A stretch of 64,000 bases of DNA from an uncultured Bacillota bacterium (GCA_949299565.1 OX437086.1:290919-354918); one strand, 5' to 3'; positions 36,662-44,119 are shown, numbered from the stretch's first letter. Translations and numbers: made by a program. The notes: generated by a model from the letters alone, not told the origin.

Positions 36662-36738
36662 GGGCCTTTAGCTCAGCTGGTTAGAGCGTGCGCTTGATAA
36701 GCGCAAGGTCGATGGTTCAAGCCCATTAAGGCCCACCA
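36662..36738 (+). tRNA. tRNA-Ile (anticodon GAT)
   Basis: Acceptor stem GGGCCTT/AAGGCCC, D-arm GCTCAGCTGGTTAGAGC, anticodon loop with GAT, T-arm with one G-U pair, encoded CCA at the 3' end. Confidence 0.96.
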
Positions 36739-36748
36739 AATGAAAAGC

Positions 36749-36782
36749 AAGTCTGTGTTCCTTCTGGTATGCAGACCTTTTT
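36749..36782 (+). terminator. Probable terminator of tRNA-Ile
   Basis: GTCTG (36751-36755) and CAGAC (36772-36776) with a 16-base loop, followed by CTTTTT. Confidence 0.6.
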
Positions 36783-36906
36783 ATTTAATTAAGATCAAAG
36801 TAGAAGAAAATGCATAGAAAATGTCAATAGCTGCGTTAAAAAGAAAAAGGCAGTGGTTTGGAGGGTTTATTTCTCTTCTTAAAACTTCTTTCTTTTTTGA
36901 AAAATA

Positions 36907-36935
36907 ATGACTTTTAATTCATCACTTCATATAAT
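36907..36935 (+). promoter_or_regulatory. tRNA-Val/tRNA-Thr promoter
   Basis: ATGACT (36907-36912), 17-bp spacer and TATAAT (36930-36935), 22 bp before tRNA-Val. The rest of the 36783-36906 gap shows nothing recognisable. Confidence 0.6.
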
Positions 36936-36957
36936 TATGCGCAGGCTCCTTGAGATT

Positions 36958-37032
36958 GGGTGTTTAGCTCAGGGGGAGAGCGCTTCCTTCACACGGAAGA
37001 GGTCACAGGTTCGAAACCCGTAACACCCACCA
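36958..37032 (+). tRNA. tRNA-Val (anticodon CAC)
   Basis: Acceptor GGGTGTT/AACACCC, D-arm AGCTCAGGGGGAGAGC, anticodon stem CTTCC/GGAAG with loop TTCACAC, encoded CCA. The CAC anticodon reads only GTG. It abuts tRNA-Thr with no spacer. Confidence 0.93.
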
Positions 37033-37108
37033 GCCGCCTTGGCTCAATTGGCAGAGCAATTGATTTGTAATCAATAGGTTGGCGGTTCGATTCCGTCAGG
37101 CGGCACCA
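37033..37108 (+). tRNA. tRNA-Thr (anticodon TGT)
   Basis: Acceptor GCCGCCT/AGGCGGC, anticodon stem ATTGA/TCAAT with loop TTTGTAA, encoded CCA. Confidence 0.96.
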
Positions 37109-37141
37109 ACTTGCCATTAATTAAGATTTTGATACAAGATC

Positions 37142-37169
37142 GATGAACCCGATGAGGTTCATCTTTTTT
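37142..37169 (+). terminator. Terminator of the tRNA-Val/Thr unit
   Basis: GATGAACC, a 6-base loop and GGTTCATC followed by TTTTTT. Confidence 0.88.
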
Positions 37170-37238
37170 GGTTAATGTTTGACACCCAATTTGCTTAATC
37201 ATCTTTACTAATAAGGCAAAATAATTGAAATAATCATA

Positions 37239-37292
37239 ACTTTCCGAATGTGGGCGCGTCGCCGTGAATGCGGAGTGACAGTGCCGGGAAGT
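37239..37292. other. 54-bp structured element
   Basis: Outer arms ACTTTCCG (37239-37246) and CGGGAAGT (37285-37292) can pair with one G-U; an inner GGCG-CGT-CGCC hairpin is nested inside. It has clearly higher GC than its surroundings. On the minus strand it lies just downstream of the small gene described next, and on the plus strand it is followed by a T-rich stretch that is the complement of that gene's Lys codons. Whether it is an RNA, a terminator or a protein site is open. Confidence 0.45.
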
Positions 37293-37422
37293 TTTTATTT
37301 TTTCGTTTTTGTTTTCTTCCTCTTTGAAGAAAAATTGCTTCGTCTGTCCTCTTCTAAACGTTTTCGTATATAAGCGGGTTTAGAATCGTTAGGATTTGGA
37401 TTTTGTTGAAGATCGTGGTCTT

Positions 37423-37566
37423 TTATGCCCTTTTCCTTTCTTTGGAGAATGGGTTATCCCGAAAAACTGAACGATCGATTGTCTTCTCCAACGGTATAGG
37501 CTGGATGCACGCCGTTTTTTGCGACATGCCCTCTAAAATGTCTTTTCTTCTTTGGGCAAAACACAT
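37423..37566 (-). CDS. Small basic protein, 47 aa, possibly frameshifted
   Basis: ATG at 37566 with a perfectly spaced AAGGAG (6 nt), then 47 codons to TAA. The peptide has two Cys and many charged residues (MCFAQRRKDILEG, DRSVFRDNPFSKERKRA). Directly after the stop the -1 frame stays open to 37295 and reads like protein (KPAYIRKRLEEDRRSN, Lys-rich end), so the ancestral product may have been about 90 aa and broken by an indel in the A/G-rich stretch near 37430. No family recognised. It lies opposite a spurious plus-strand ORF. Confidence 0.5.
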   Translation of the reverse strand: MCFAQRRKDILEGMSQKTACIQPIPLEKTIDRSVFRDNPFSKERKRA

Positions 37567-37572
37567 CGGCTG

Positions 37573-37603
37573 CTCCTTATATCTTCTTATAGGGAGATAA
37601 GGA
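37573..37603 (-). promoter_or_regulatory. Hairpin that sequesters a Shine-Dalgarno
   Basis: On the minus strand TCCTTAT pairs with ATAAGGA, with two further pairs after one mismatch and a 10-base loop. The second arm contains the AAGGA of the Shine-Dalgarno of the 47-aa gene, so the structure would hide the ribosome binding site. A TATAAG in the loop is an alternative -10, which would start the transcript too late to form it. Confidence 0.45.
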
Positions 37604-37660
37604 AATGAATGAACCTGTGAAATAATAAAAAAAGAAAAACAACTAAAATGACGCCACGTT

Positions 37661-37689
37661 ATGTAAGATGCTTTGGAGCATTTCTACAT
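37661..37689. repeat. Imperfect inverted repeat
   Basis: ATGTA-ag-ATGCT-ttgg-AGCAT-ttc-TACAT. It lies between the 47-aa gene and the end of the EFR1 gene; no U-run follows on either strand. Confidence 0.4.
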
Positions 37690-37757
37690 TAAGGCAAGAG
37701 AGACACATGAAAATTAACAACATCTTTTGAAGATTGTTTTTAAGAACACGATTTCAA

Positions 37758-38660
37758 TTATTGTTCTTTAATGTTGAAATATTCCCCATAAAGATTATTA
37801 ACTTCTTTAACCCATCTCTTAAAGAAACGATAGAAACCTTTCTGATGAGTTGAAAGAAAATTACTGTTGAGTTTTGCATTCCCTTTGATCGCGTCTAAGT
37901 CATAGGCCCCATTGACTTTCCATTTCTTAAGGAATCCGATTTTAATCGCATCTTTCGGACAAAAGAACGAGCAACGCATGCACATGAGACAACGATGTTC
38001 AAATTTTAAATGACCATCTTTTAAAATGATGTTGTGAGTGGGGCAAGAATTGAGACATTTATAGCAGTTGATGCATTTATTTTCATCCACCTTATATAGA
38101 AATGAATTTAGATAGGCACCTAATTCCTGCAGGCGAAACAATAAACTATTGAGACTATAGAAATAGTTTTTATGAAAAGGATGAACAATTTCGTTTTTGA
38201 ATTCGTAAAGAAAGATTTCAAGAATCTTGTCATTCAATAATAAAAGTTCTTTTGCGAGTTCATCAGGATAACGGAAATGGATATTGTAGGGGTAAAGGAA
38301 GTGATATTCATTTCTGATGATAGCGCCTCCTCTCTTTAAAGAATTTATCAAGGAGTACGATGAGGCATTATTTAGTTTTAAAGGCTCGCCGCTTTGCTTG
38401 AGAATATAAAATATTTTCCCTTTCAAGGATGAGAGACCTTTAATGTAATGCCTAAAAATTTTCGGTGCGTTAAAAGCATATATCGGATAAGACAGGATTA
38501 TATAATCATAGGGCGTTAAATCGAGAGGCTTGCTGTCGATATCGATAGAATATAAGGTGGTTTTGTAGAGATTTTGCTCTAATTTGTCTTTAATTGCCCT
38601 TGCTAAATGTGCGGTGTTGAAAGTGCCGGTATAATACAAAATCAAAACTTGATGTCTCAT
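37758..38660 (-). CDS. EFR1 family flavodoxin/ferredoxin protein
   Basis: 300 aa. An N-terminal flavodoxin-like domain (ILYYTGTFNTAHLARAI binds the FMN phosphate) is followed by two 4Fe-4S motifs, CINCYKCLNSCP and CLMCMRCSFFCP. Such proteins combine flavin and clusters for electron transfer in anaerobes; the exact redox partner is unknown. Last gene of a five-gene overlapping operon, with a 4-bp overlap to the SDR gene, which may be its partner. Confidence 0.9.
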   Translation of the reverse strand: MRHQVLILYYTGTFNTAHLARAIKDKLEQNLYKTTLYSIDIDSKPLDLTPYDYIILSYPIYAFNAPKIFRHYIKGLSSLKGKIFYILKQSGEPLKLNNASSYSLINSLKRGGAIIRNEYHFLYPYNIHFRYPDELAKELLLLNDKILEIFLYEFKNEIVHPFHKNYFYSLNSLLFRLQELGAYLNSFLYKVDENKCINCYKCLNSCPTHNIILKDGHLKFEHRCLMCMRCSFFCPKDAIKIGFLKKWKVNGAYDLDAIKGNAKLNSNFLSTHQKGFYRFFKRWVKEVNNLYGEYFNIKEQ

Positions 38661-39580
38661 TTCAATAATTCTTCAGTCAAATGAATGATCCTTTTATTAG
38701 CCTTATCCTTCCGGATGCTTTTCGGCAACTTATAAATTGTTGGATAACCCCAGGCGTGAAATAAACCACGAGGCCCGACCCATGAATCTTCTGAATTCTT
38801 TTGAAGGACGCTGGCTTTTAATAAGGATAAAGAGGCTTTCTCCGGCTTCATGAATACAATGTTCATAAGGCGAGGAACGAATAAATAAAAGAGGCGTCCA
38901 TAAGCTTTATTTTTTGGTGAAAATAATTTTGTACAGGAAACGCCGGGATGCGCGAATACGATTTGATCGCTCAATGAGTTTAAAGAACTCATCATCAAAT
39001 GTTTTGAAAGGCCATAACGACGTGTTTTGTTATTGATGGAATTTAAATACTCTCCAAACGAATCAACGTCTCGATAATCTTTGTCTTTATTGCTCAAATG
39101 GTATCTCGCAGTCAAGCTGGACACCGAGACGACTTTAAGACATGGAAAAATATTTAGAAGTTGTTCGATGAAATAGAAGGGATATAAATAATTGACGAGG
39201 TATGTTTTTTCTAAGGTTCCAGAATAATCGGGCGCTTGGTGATAGATGCCGCTTATATTGAAAAAGAGATCGATTTTCGGGAACGCTTTTAAAGATTCTA
39301 ACGCCTTATCTAAACTATCTTTTTGAAGGTAATCGAAATAAATGATTGTAATTTTCGAACCATATTCTCTTTCTAGTTCGTTTTTCAGTGTTTCCGCTAA
39401 CGATAAATTCCTCACAAAAAAAATCAAACTATTGCCGAGAAGTGCTAAATGTCTAGCGGTTGCCTCGCCAATGCTTCCGGTCACGCCGTTTAAAAGAATA
39501 GTTTTATCCTTTAAAGATGGGAGATTCTTTTGAAGCCAACAACGATATTTGTTTTCATTCTTCTTCGTTTTTATTTTCAT
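38657..39580 (-). CDS. SDR family NAD(P)-dependent oxidoreductase
   Basis: 307-aa short-chain dehydrogenase of the larger, retinol-dehydrogenase-like kind. Cofactor loop NGVTGSIGEATA, the DLFFNISG strand (NxxG), catalytic VSVSS Ser and YGLSK (Tyr-x-x-x-Lys). It overlaps the PII-like gene upstream by 26 bp and the EFR1 gene by 4 bp. Substrate not predictable; the pairing with an EFR1 protein suggests a redox step on a lipid or isoprenoid-like molecule, which is speculative. Confidence 0.9.
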   Translation of the reverse strand: MKIKTKKNENKYRCWLQKNLPSLKDKTILLNGVTGSIGEATARHLALLGNSLIFFVRNLSLAETLKNELEREYGSKITIIYFDYLQKDSLDKALESLKAFPKIDLFFNISGIYHQAPDYSGTLEKTYLVNYLYPFYFIEQLLNIFPCLKVVSVSSLTARYHLSNKDKDYRDVDSFGEYLNSINNKTRRYGLSKHLMMSSLNSLSDQIVFAHPGVSCTKLFSPKNKAYGRLFYLFVPRLMNIVFMKPEKASLSLLKASVLQKNSEDSWVGPRGLFHAWGYPTIYKLPKSIRKDKANKRIIHLTEELLK

Positions 39581-39896
39581 TATTTTCCAAACCTAAGGCT
39601 TCAATGATCGGCAAAGAAAAGACGATGCCTTGTCCTGGTGTTGTGATTCCGGATTCCTCATAGATTTTATTCATGACATCATCTTTAATTTCCAAAGGCA
39701 CGACAATGAGAACCATCTCTTTTTCCGGTTGAAGAGCAATGCCGTAGAATTTAGCGATTTCTTCATTCCCGGTTCCGCGCGCTACAACGATGGTGCCGCC
39801 ACGCGCGCCGGCTTTTCTAGCGGCTTCCATCACTAAATCAGTATTTCCTTTGTTGACGATGGCGATAATCAAACTTTGTTCTTTTTCATTTTTCAT
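39555..39896 (-). CDS. PII-like signalling protein (copy A)
   Basis: 113 aa with the ferredoxin-like PII fold: LIIAIVNKGNTDLVMEAARK (strand 1, helix 1), GARGGTIVVARGTG at the T-loop position, EKEMVLIVVP and the C-terminal GQGIVFSLPI. The usual uridylylation Tyr context is absent, so regulation must differ from GlnB. It overlaps the second PII-like gene by 11 bp and lies in an operon with a DUF1538 membrane protein, the probable target. Confidence 0.85.
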   Translation of the reverse strand: MKNEKEQSLIIAIVNKGNTDLVMEAARKAGARGGTIVVARGTGNEEIAKFYGIALQPEKEMVLIVVPLEIKDDVMNKIYEESGITTPGQGIVFSLPIIEALGLENNENKNEEE

Positions 39897-40341
39897 TTTT
39901 CAACTCCCGGATTTTTTGATCGTGATCGCTGAGGAAGCGATAAGCGGCAATGCCGTTGATAGCGTCAATCGGTAGAACGAAGGCAACGCCTTTACTGGCT
40001 CTTGAAATTTTAAAGCGCTTCATCGTTTCTTCTTCTACTTTCTCTAAAAGATCGTAATGAAGCGGGGCGACGACAATATCTTTTTTCAGGTTATCGGCTC
40101 CCAAAAGAGCAAGAATTTCTTCCGGCGGCATCGAATAGCCGTAAAGGAGAAAAGAAGCAGAAACGCCTAAATCTCGTAAAAGGTGCAAAAAGAAATCGCC
40201 TTGATGACGGTTGACGATGATAACGAAAAGAACCATTTGCCGTAACTCAGTGCGTTCTTCATAAGGGGCAAAAGTTGTTTCTTTAGTTATTTTTTTCTTT
40301 TTGATGACGCGTTTTAAAAGAACCTTTTTAGTTTTAGCCAT
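39886..40341 (-). CDS. Divergent PII-like protein (copy B)
   Basis: 151 aa. After about 35 basic residues the sequence follows the PII layout: MVLFVIIVNRHQGDFFLHLL, a glycine-poor T-loop region, KKDIVVAPLHYDLLEKVEEE and a final KGVAFVLPIDAINGI that aligns with GQGIVFSLPIIEALG of copy A. The glycine-rich loops that bind ATP in PII are poorly kept, so ligand binding may be lost or altered. It overlaps the DUF1538 gene by 8 bp; the two PII-like proteins may form a heterotrimer. Confidence 0.7.
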   Translation of the reverse strand: MAKTKKVLLKRVIKKKKITKETTFAPYEERTELRQMVLFVIIVNRHQGDFFLHLLRDLGVSASFLLYGYSMPPEEILALLGADNLKKDIVVAPLHYDLLEKVEEETMKRFKISRASKGVAFVLPIDAINGIAAYRFLSDHDQKIRELKNEK

Positions 40342-41974
40342 TTGACTCCTCCTTTTTCCAAGAGGGGAGATGAATTACTTGGTTATCATCCTTTTCCAAT
40401 TGTTGGAGAAGGGCTCGGCGATAAGCTTTCTTGGATTTAAGAATTCCAAAGAGACCGAGCGATTCAATGGCCACGAGCGGCATGACAGAAACCATTCCAA
40501 GAACTCCGAATCCATTCTCCAAAATGAATTGACCCTCGTTGATTGTTTGATAATTGAAAGAGGGGTCGTTATAAACGCCAAGCGAGTAACCGATGAACAT
40601 CGGCAAAAGGAAACAACTCGAAAGAGTTCCGGTCGCAATGCCAGAGGAATCGAAAGCGACGCCTACATAAATTTCGCTGACGAAGAACGATAAAGCGAAA
40701 GCCAAGATGTAAATTGGAATTACAAAATAAGCAATTGGAATGTTATAGCGAATGCGGATAGCGTTGAAAACAACAGCAAGGCCAGTTGCAAGACATAAAG
40801 CGATGTAAATGCTCTTTTTTCCTAATGCGCCGCGAGAAACTTCTGACACTTGATCGGCTAAAACGTGGACGCCGGGTTCAGCCAAAATGATGAGACAGCC
40901 GATAGCAAAGCCGATAAATAGGAAAAGCGGGAAATTCAAAGAGACAGCCCCTTCGCCGATTGAGGTTGCAACCGGAATAAAACCGCTAGAAGCACCCATC
41001 AAAAAGAGCACCAAGCCGATAAAGGTATAAAAAAGTCCAACAAAAATCGAGATCAACTCGCGTTTTTTAAGTTTTAGAAAGAATTGATAGACGAAGAAGA
41101 AAACAACAATCGGCGACATCGAAAGAGCGACTTCTGACAAAGAAGAAACGAAATTATCGAGATAGAAGGTGCTGATATCGCGATATGTCGGGATGCTTGC
41201 AGTCAAGCCGAGCGCGCTATCGACAAGCCCGTTTTCGATGCTTTCTAAGGCGCTGCCATTAGAAAGAAAGGCTGACATAATCATCACAGAAACAAGAGGG
41301 CCTAATGAACAAAGTCCCGAATATCCGAATGAGTCGTCCTCGGCATTTTTACCACCTCGAATTGAGGCGACGCCAATTCCGAGCGCAAGAACAAAAGGAA
41401 CCGATACAGCTCCGGTCGTTGCTCCTCCAGAATCAAAAACGATTGAATAAAAACTATCGTTGGTAACACAGCCGAGCGCGAAGACTAATCCATATCCAAT
41501 GATTAGCCAAGTTTTAAGTGATTTTTGGAAGATGACGCGGAGCATCGCTACAACAAGGAAAACACCGACGCCAATGGCGGTGATGATCATTAAAATCCAA
41601 CGTTCATTGCCCGGGAAAAAACGTGAGGAAAGAACAGAGAGGTCAGGCTCCGCTAATGTCAGCAAAACCCCCATCAAAAATCCGATAATTAAAAGGAGAA
41701 ACAGAGATTTTCTCTTTGTTAAAGTGGTGCCGGCAATCTCTCCGATTTTACCCATTGCCTTGTCAGCGCCCATTGAGAAAAGAGCAAGGCCGACAACCAA
41801 CGGAACAATTGAAATGCAAAAACTGACGAAAACAGGACCAACATTATTAAATGATGGATTATCAAGGCTTATTGCAGACAAAGAAAAATTTAAGATGATA
41901 ATCAACAAAAAAACAGGAACTATCGAAATAGCGGCTTCTTTTAATTTCAACAAAAACTCATTGTTCCCGCGCAT
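40334..41974 (-). CDS. DUF1538 (UmpA/UmpB-like) membrane protein with two fused repeats
   Basis: About 546 aa with 12 or more spans. Two homologous halves are clear: LTLAEPDLSVL and IILAEPGVHVLADQV; FDSGGATTGAVSVPF and FDSSGIATGTLSSCF. In other bacteria these halves can be separate proteins (UmpA, UmpB), reported to act as a cation/proton antiporter. Start: the ATG at 41986 overlaps a TATAAT, so if that is the -10 the ATG at 41974, about 4 nt past +1, is used. Followed by two PII-like genes, which presumably gate it. Confidence 0.88.
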   Translation of the reverse strand: MRGNNEFLLKLKEAAISIVPVFLLIIILNFSLSAISLDNPSFNNVGPVFVSFCISIVPLVVGLALFSMGADKAMGKIGEIAGTTLTKRKSLFLLLIIGFLMGVLLTLAEPDLSVLSSRFFPGNERWILMIITAIGVGVFLVVAMLRVIFQKSLKTWLIIGYGLVFALGCVTNDSFYSIVFDSGGATTGAVSVPFVLALGIGVASIRGGKNAEDDSFGYSGLCSLGPLVSVMIMSAFLSNGSALESIENGLVDSALGLTASIPTYRDISTFYLDNFVSSLSEVALSMSPIVVFFFVYQFFLKLKKRELISIFVGLFYTFIGLVLFLMGASSGFIPVATSIGEGAVSLNFPLFLFIGFAIGCLIILAEPGVHVLADQVSEVSRGALGKKSIYIALCLATGLAVVFNAIRIRYNIPIAYFVIPIYILAFALSFFVSEIYVGVAFDSSGIATGTLSSCFLLPMFIGYSLGVYNDPSFNYQTINEGQFILENGFGVLGMVSVMPLVAIESLGLFGILKSKKAYRRALLQQLEKDDNQVIHLPSWKKEESNG

Positions 41975-41984
41975 ACCCATAAGC

Positions 41985-41990
41985 ATTATA
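41985..41990 (-). promoter_or_regulatory. -10 box of the DUF1538-PII operon
   Basis: TATAAT on the minus strand, 10 nt before the ATG at 41974. No Shine-Dalgarno is present, so the message would be leaderless or nearly so. The -35 (TTTTCT) is weak. Confidence 0.4.
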
Positions 41991-42022
41991 AAGGGAATGC
42001 AGGGCTCAGAAAACGAAAAATC

Positions 42023-42517
42023 TTAATCAATTTCAGTAACGTTATCAGGAACGAAAACGTTGATGTCTTCTTCTTTAACATCTTCCTCAGGCGAGATTTG
42101 CTTAAGGGTCAAAAACATGTATAAGGCCGTGCCTTTTGCAAGCATTTCGCCTTTTTCGTTGCAGATTTCAGCGTGTCCCTTGAAACAGATGTTGTCGACA
42201 TGATCAATATAAGCTTTGCAGACGAGAGGCACACCATACGGCACACCCTTATGATATTCGATGTTTAATTTCAAAGTGCAAGCATAGGCACCGGGCTTTT
42301 TGATCCAAATCGCGCGGCCTATCGATTCATCGATGATTCCGGCAATTAAGCCTCCGTGCGTCCGTTCAGGATACGATTGATGTTTGGCATCGAAATGAAA
42401 TAGAGCGCGGAGACTGCCGTCTTCCATCTCATAAAATGAAGCATGAACGCCGTTTGGATTTTCAGTGCCACATACGATGCAATCTGTGGCATTAGTTTGC
42501 TTTTTTACCACTTTCAT
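42023..42517 (-). CDS. PaaI-family hotdog thioesterase
   Basis: 164 aa. THGGLIAGIIDESIGRAIW is the family active-site segment (HGG and the following Asp/Glu). An N-terminal CIVCG motif with two Cys is present before the fold, and an acidic tail follows it. Starts at an ATG 9 nt behind a minus-strand TATAAT; the in-frame TTG at 42544 is rejected. Acyl-CoA substrate unknown. It is divergent from rarA. Confidence 0.88.
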   Translation of the reverse strand: MKVVKKQTNATDCIVCGTENPNGVHASFYEMEDGSLRALFHFDAKHQSYPERTHGGLIAGIIDESIGRAIWIKKPGAYACTLKLNIEYHKGVPYGVPLVCKAYIDHVDNICFKGHAEICNEKGEMLAKGTALYMFLTLKQISPEEDVKEEDINVFVPDNVTEID

Positions 42518-42526
42518 AGCGTTGGC

Positions 42527-42532
42527 ATTATA
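42527..42532 (-). promoter_or_regulatory. -10 box of the thioesterase gene
   Basis: TATAAT on the minus strand ending 9 nt before the ATG, predicting a leader of 2-3 nt at most. Confidence 0.5.
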
Positions 42533-42560
42533 AACGAAACGCAAAAAATAATTGATAGGT

Positions 42561-42566
42561 TATAAT
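42561..42566 (+). promoter_or_regulatory. -10 box of rarA
   Basis: TATAAT ending six bases before the ATG at 42573, so +1 should coincide with the A of ATG. The two divergent -10 boxes are 28 bp apart. Confidence 0.5.
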
Positions 42567-42572
42567 AAAAAA

Positions 42573-43844
42573 ATGCTCGATCCTTTAGCTTTCCGTGTTC
42601 GTCCTTCGAATTTAGATGAAGTGCTTGGTCAAAAGCGCTTGGTAGGTCCTAACGGCATTTTAAGGCGGAGCGTGGAAAAACAAGCGCCCTTTTCTTTTCT
42701 CTTGTTCGGTCCGCCGGGAACTGGCAAAACAACAATCGCCGAAGCGTACGCGCGGTCGATGAAAATACATTATGCACGCTTAAACGCTGTTACGACTTCT
42801 AAAAAAGAGATGGAACAAGCAATCGCCGATGCAAAACTTTTTGGACATGCTTTGATCATTCTCGATGAAGTTCATCGTCTAGACAAAGCCAAACAAGATT
42901 TACTTTTGCCGTATGTAGAATCAGGCGACTTCTTTTTAATCGGCGCGACTACCGCCAACCCCTATATTGCGATCAATCGAGCAATCCGTTCTCGTTGTCG
43001 GATTTTTGAAGTTGAACCTCTTAAGGAAATAGAAGTTATCGAGGGGTTAAAGCGCGCTATCGATAGTAAAAAAGGTTTAGACGGCAAATGGCAATATGAA
43101 GAAAAAGCTCTGATTTATATTGCGCAATTGAGCGGTGGTGATTTGCGCTTTGCTCTCAACCTTCTTGAAGCCTCATCTATTCAATACGAGGAGAAAAGGC
43201 TCATCAGCGAAGAGGATATCAAAGCGCTTGAACGTGTTCCCAATTACGCGATGGATAAGGATGAAGAAGAGCATTATGACTCAGTTTCAGCACTTCAAAA
43301 ATCAATCCGCGGTTCTGATGTTGACGCTGCTTTATATTATCTTGCTAGGTTATGCATTGCTGAAGACCTCGATTCGATTAAAAGACGACTTCTAGTGACA
43401 GCTTATGAAGATGTTGGATTAGCGAATCCCAGCGCGGTTGAGCGTTGTCAATTGGCTTTAGAGGCGGCTGAGAAAGTTGGTTTTCCAGAGGCAGTCATCC
43501 CCTTGGGTTTCACCGTTTGTGAATTAGCCCTCTCGCCAAAGAGCAAAGCTGCGTGTCTTTCAATTCAAAACACGATTGAATTGGCCAAAAAACAACCGTT
43601 TTTAGTGCAAGATTATTTAAAATTAACGCCTGTTTCTCTCAAAGAGGAAGATAAATATCCTTATGATCGTCCAGACCTTTGGGAGAAGATTCAATATTTG
43701 CCAGACCTCATGAAAAAGATGCGTTTCTATCAAGAAAACGAAAAAACATTATCTAACTATGAGCAAAAACTTAATGAGAATCGTAAGAGGCTTTTAAAAC
43801 AGGGAAGAAGCAACGATTTAGCCTCTTTAAAAAAACAAAAATAA
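42573..43844 (+). CDS. rarA: Replication-associated recombination protein A (RarA/MgsA)
   Basis: AAA+ ATPase of 423 aa acting at stalled forks. Walker A GPPGTGKTT, Walker B LIILDEVHRLDKAKQD, sensor region GATTANPY and the C-terminal MgsA tetramerisation region (ALEAAEKVGFPEA). The ATG at 42573 fits the family start MLDPLAFRVRP; the TTG at 42552 lies upstream of the likely +1. Confidence 0.95.
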   Translation: MLDPLAFRVRPSNLDEVLGQKRLVGPNGILRRSVEKQAPFSFLLFGPPGTGKTTIAEAYARSMKIHYARLNAVTTSKKEMEQAIADAKLFGHALIILDEVHRLDKAKQDLLLPYVESGDFFLIGATTANPYIAINRAIRSRCRIFEVEPLKEIEVIEGLKRAIDSKKGLDGKWQYEEKALIYIAQLSGGDLRFALNLLEASSIQYEEKRLISEEDIKALERVPNYAMDKDEEEHYDSVSALQKSIRGSDVDAALYYLARLCIAEDLDSIKRRLLVTAYEDVGLANPSAVERCQLALEAAEKVGFPEAVIPLGFTVCELALSPKSKAACLSIQNTIELAKKQPFLVQDYLKLTPVSLKEEDKYPYDRPDLWEKIQYLPDLMKKMRFYQENEKTLSNYEQKLNENRKRLLKQGRSNDLASLKKQK

Positions 43845-43846
43845 AT

Positions 43847-43860
43847 TGAAATCGCTTTCA
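43847..43860. promoter_or_regulatory. Perfect cre (CcpA) site
   Basis: TGAAATCGCTTTCA fits every position of TGWAANCGNTNWCA. It starts three bases after the rarA stop and ends 12 bp before the -35 of the next gene, a position where CcpA usually activates rather than represses. Confidence 0.65.
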
Positions 43861-43872
43861 AAAAAACTTTTC

Positions 43873-43900
43873 TTGCAATCATTTTTACTTGACCTAGAAT
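43873..43900 (+). promoter_or_regulatory. Promoter of the 44-aa gene
   Basis: TTGCAA (43873-43878), 16-bp spacer, TAGAAT (43895-43900). Confidence 0.55.
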
Positions 43901-43947
43901 AAGCGACCATTCACTTAAAGGTGGATGATGCAAGGAGGTCGATCGCA

Positions 43948-44082
43948 ATGAAATTTTTCAAGGAAACGCTTGATGAAAATGTTCGTAACGAAGAAACAAA
44001 GCGTTTAGAAAACGAGCAAAGAATGGCCGATGATTTATTCTTAGCCTATGTTGACAGTGTGCTCTCGGGCGAGATTAACTAA
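43948..44082 (+). CDS. Small acidic protein, 44 aa, unknown
   Basis: A full transcription unit: cre box, promoter, AAGGAGG 9 nt before the ATG, 44 codons, then a terminator. The product is soluble, highly charged and probably helical (MKFFKETLDENVRNEETK, LAYVDSVLSGEIN). No family is recognised. The strong ribosome binding site and possible catabolite control suggest a highly expressed small regulator. Confidence 0.75.
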   Translation: MKFFKETLDENVRNEETKRLENEQRMADDLFLAYVDSVLSGEIN

Positions 44083-44091
44083 AGCCTAAAG

Positions 44092-44119
44092 ACCCTGCTT
44101 GGATGCAGGGTTTTATTTT
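44092..44119 (+). terminator. Terminator of the 44-aa gene
   Basis: ACCCTGC, a 6-base loop and GCAGGGT followed by TTTATTTT. Confidence 0.88.

Noticed and set aside
37285-37305. Hairpin arm followed by a T-rich run as an intrinsic terminator on the + strand
   Set aside because: The T-rich run is the complement of the Lys codons that end the minus-strand second frame, the loop is 38 bases long and no + strand gene precedes it except the already terminated tRNA unit.
37403-37600. Plus-strand 65-codon frame in the gap after the tRNA genes
   Set aside because: It has a TTG start without Shine-Dalgarno, and the opposite strand holds an ORF with an ideal AAGGAG and ATG over the same bases.
37109-37757. 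RNase P RNA, tmRNA or 6S RNA in the post-tRNA gap
   Set aside because: None of the conserved sequence blocks of these RNAs is present on either strand, and much of the gap is explained by the small minus-strand gene.
41169-42026. Long plus-strand frames opposite the DUF1538 gene
   Set aside because: They mirror the hydrophobic codon pattern of the real minus-strand gene and have no ribosome binding site or family features.
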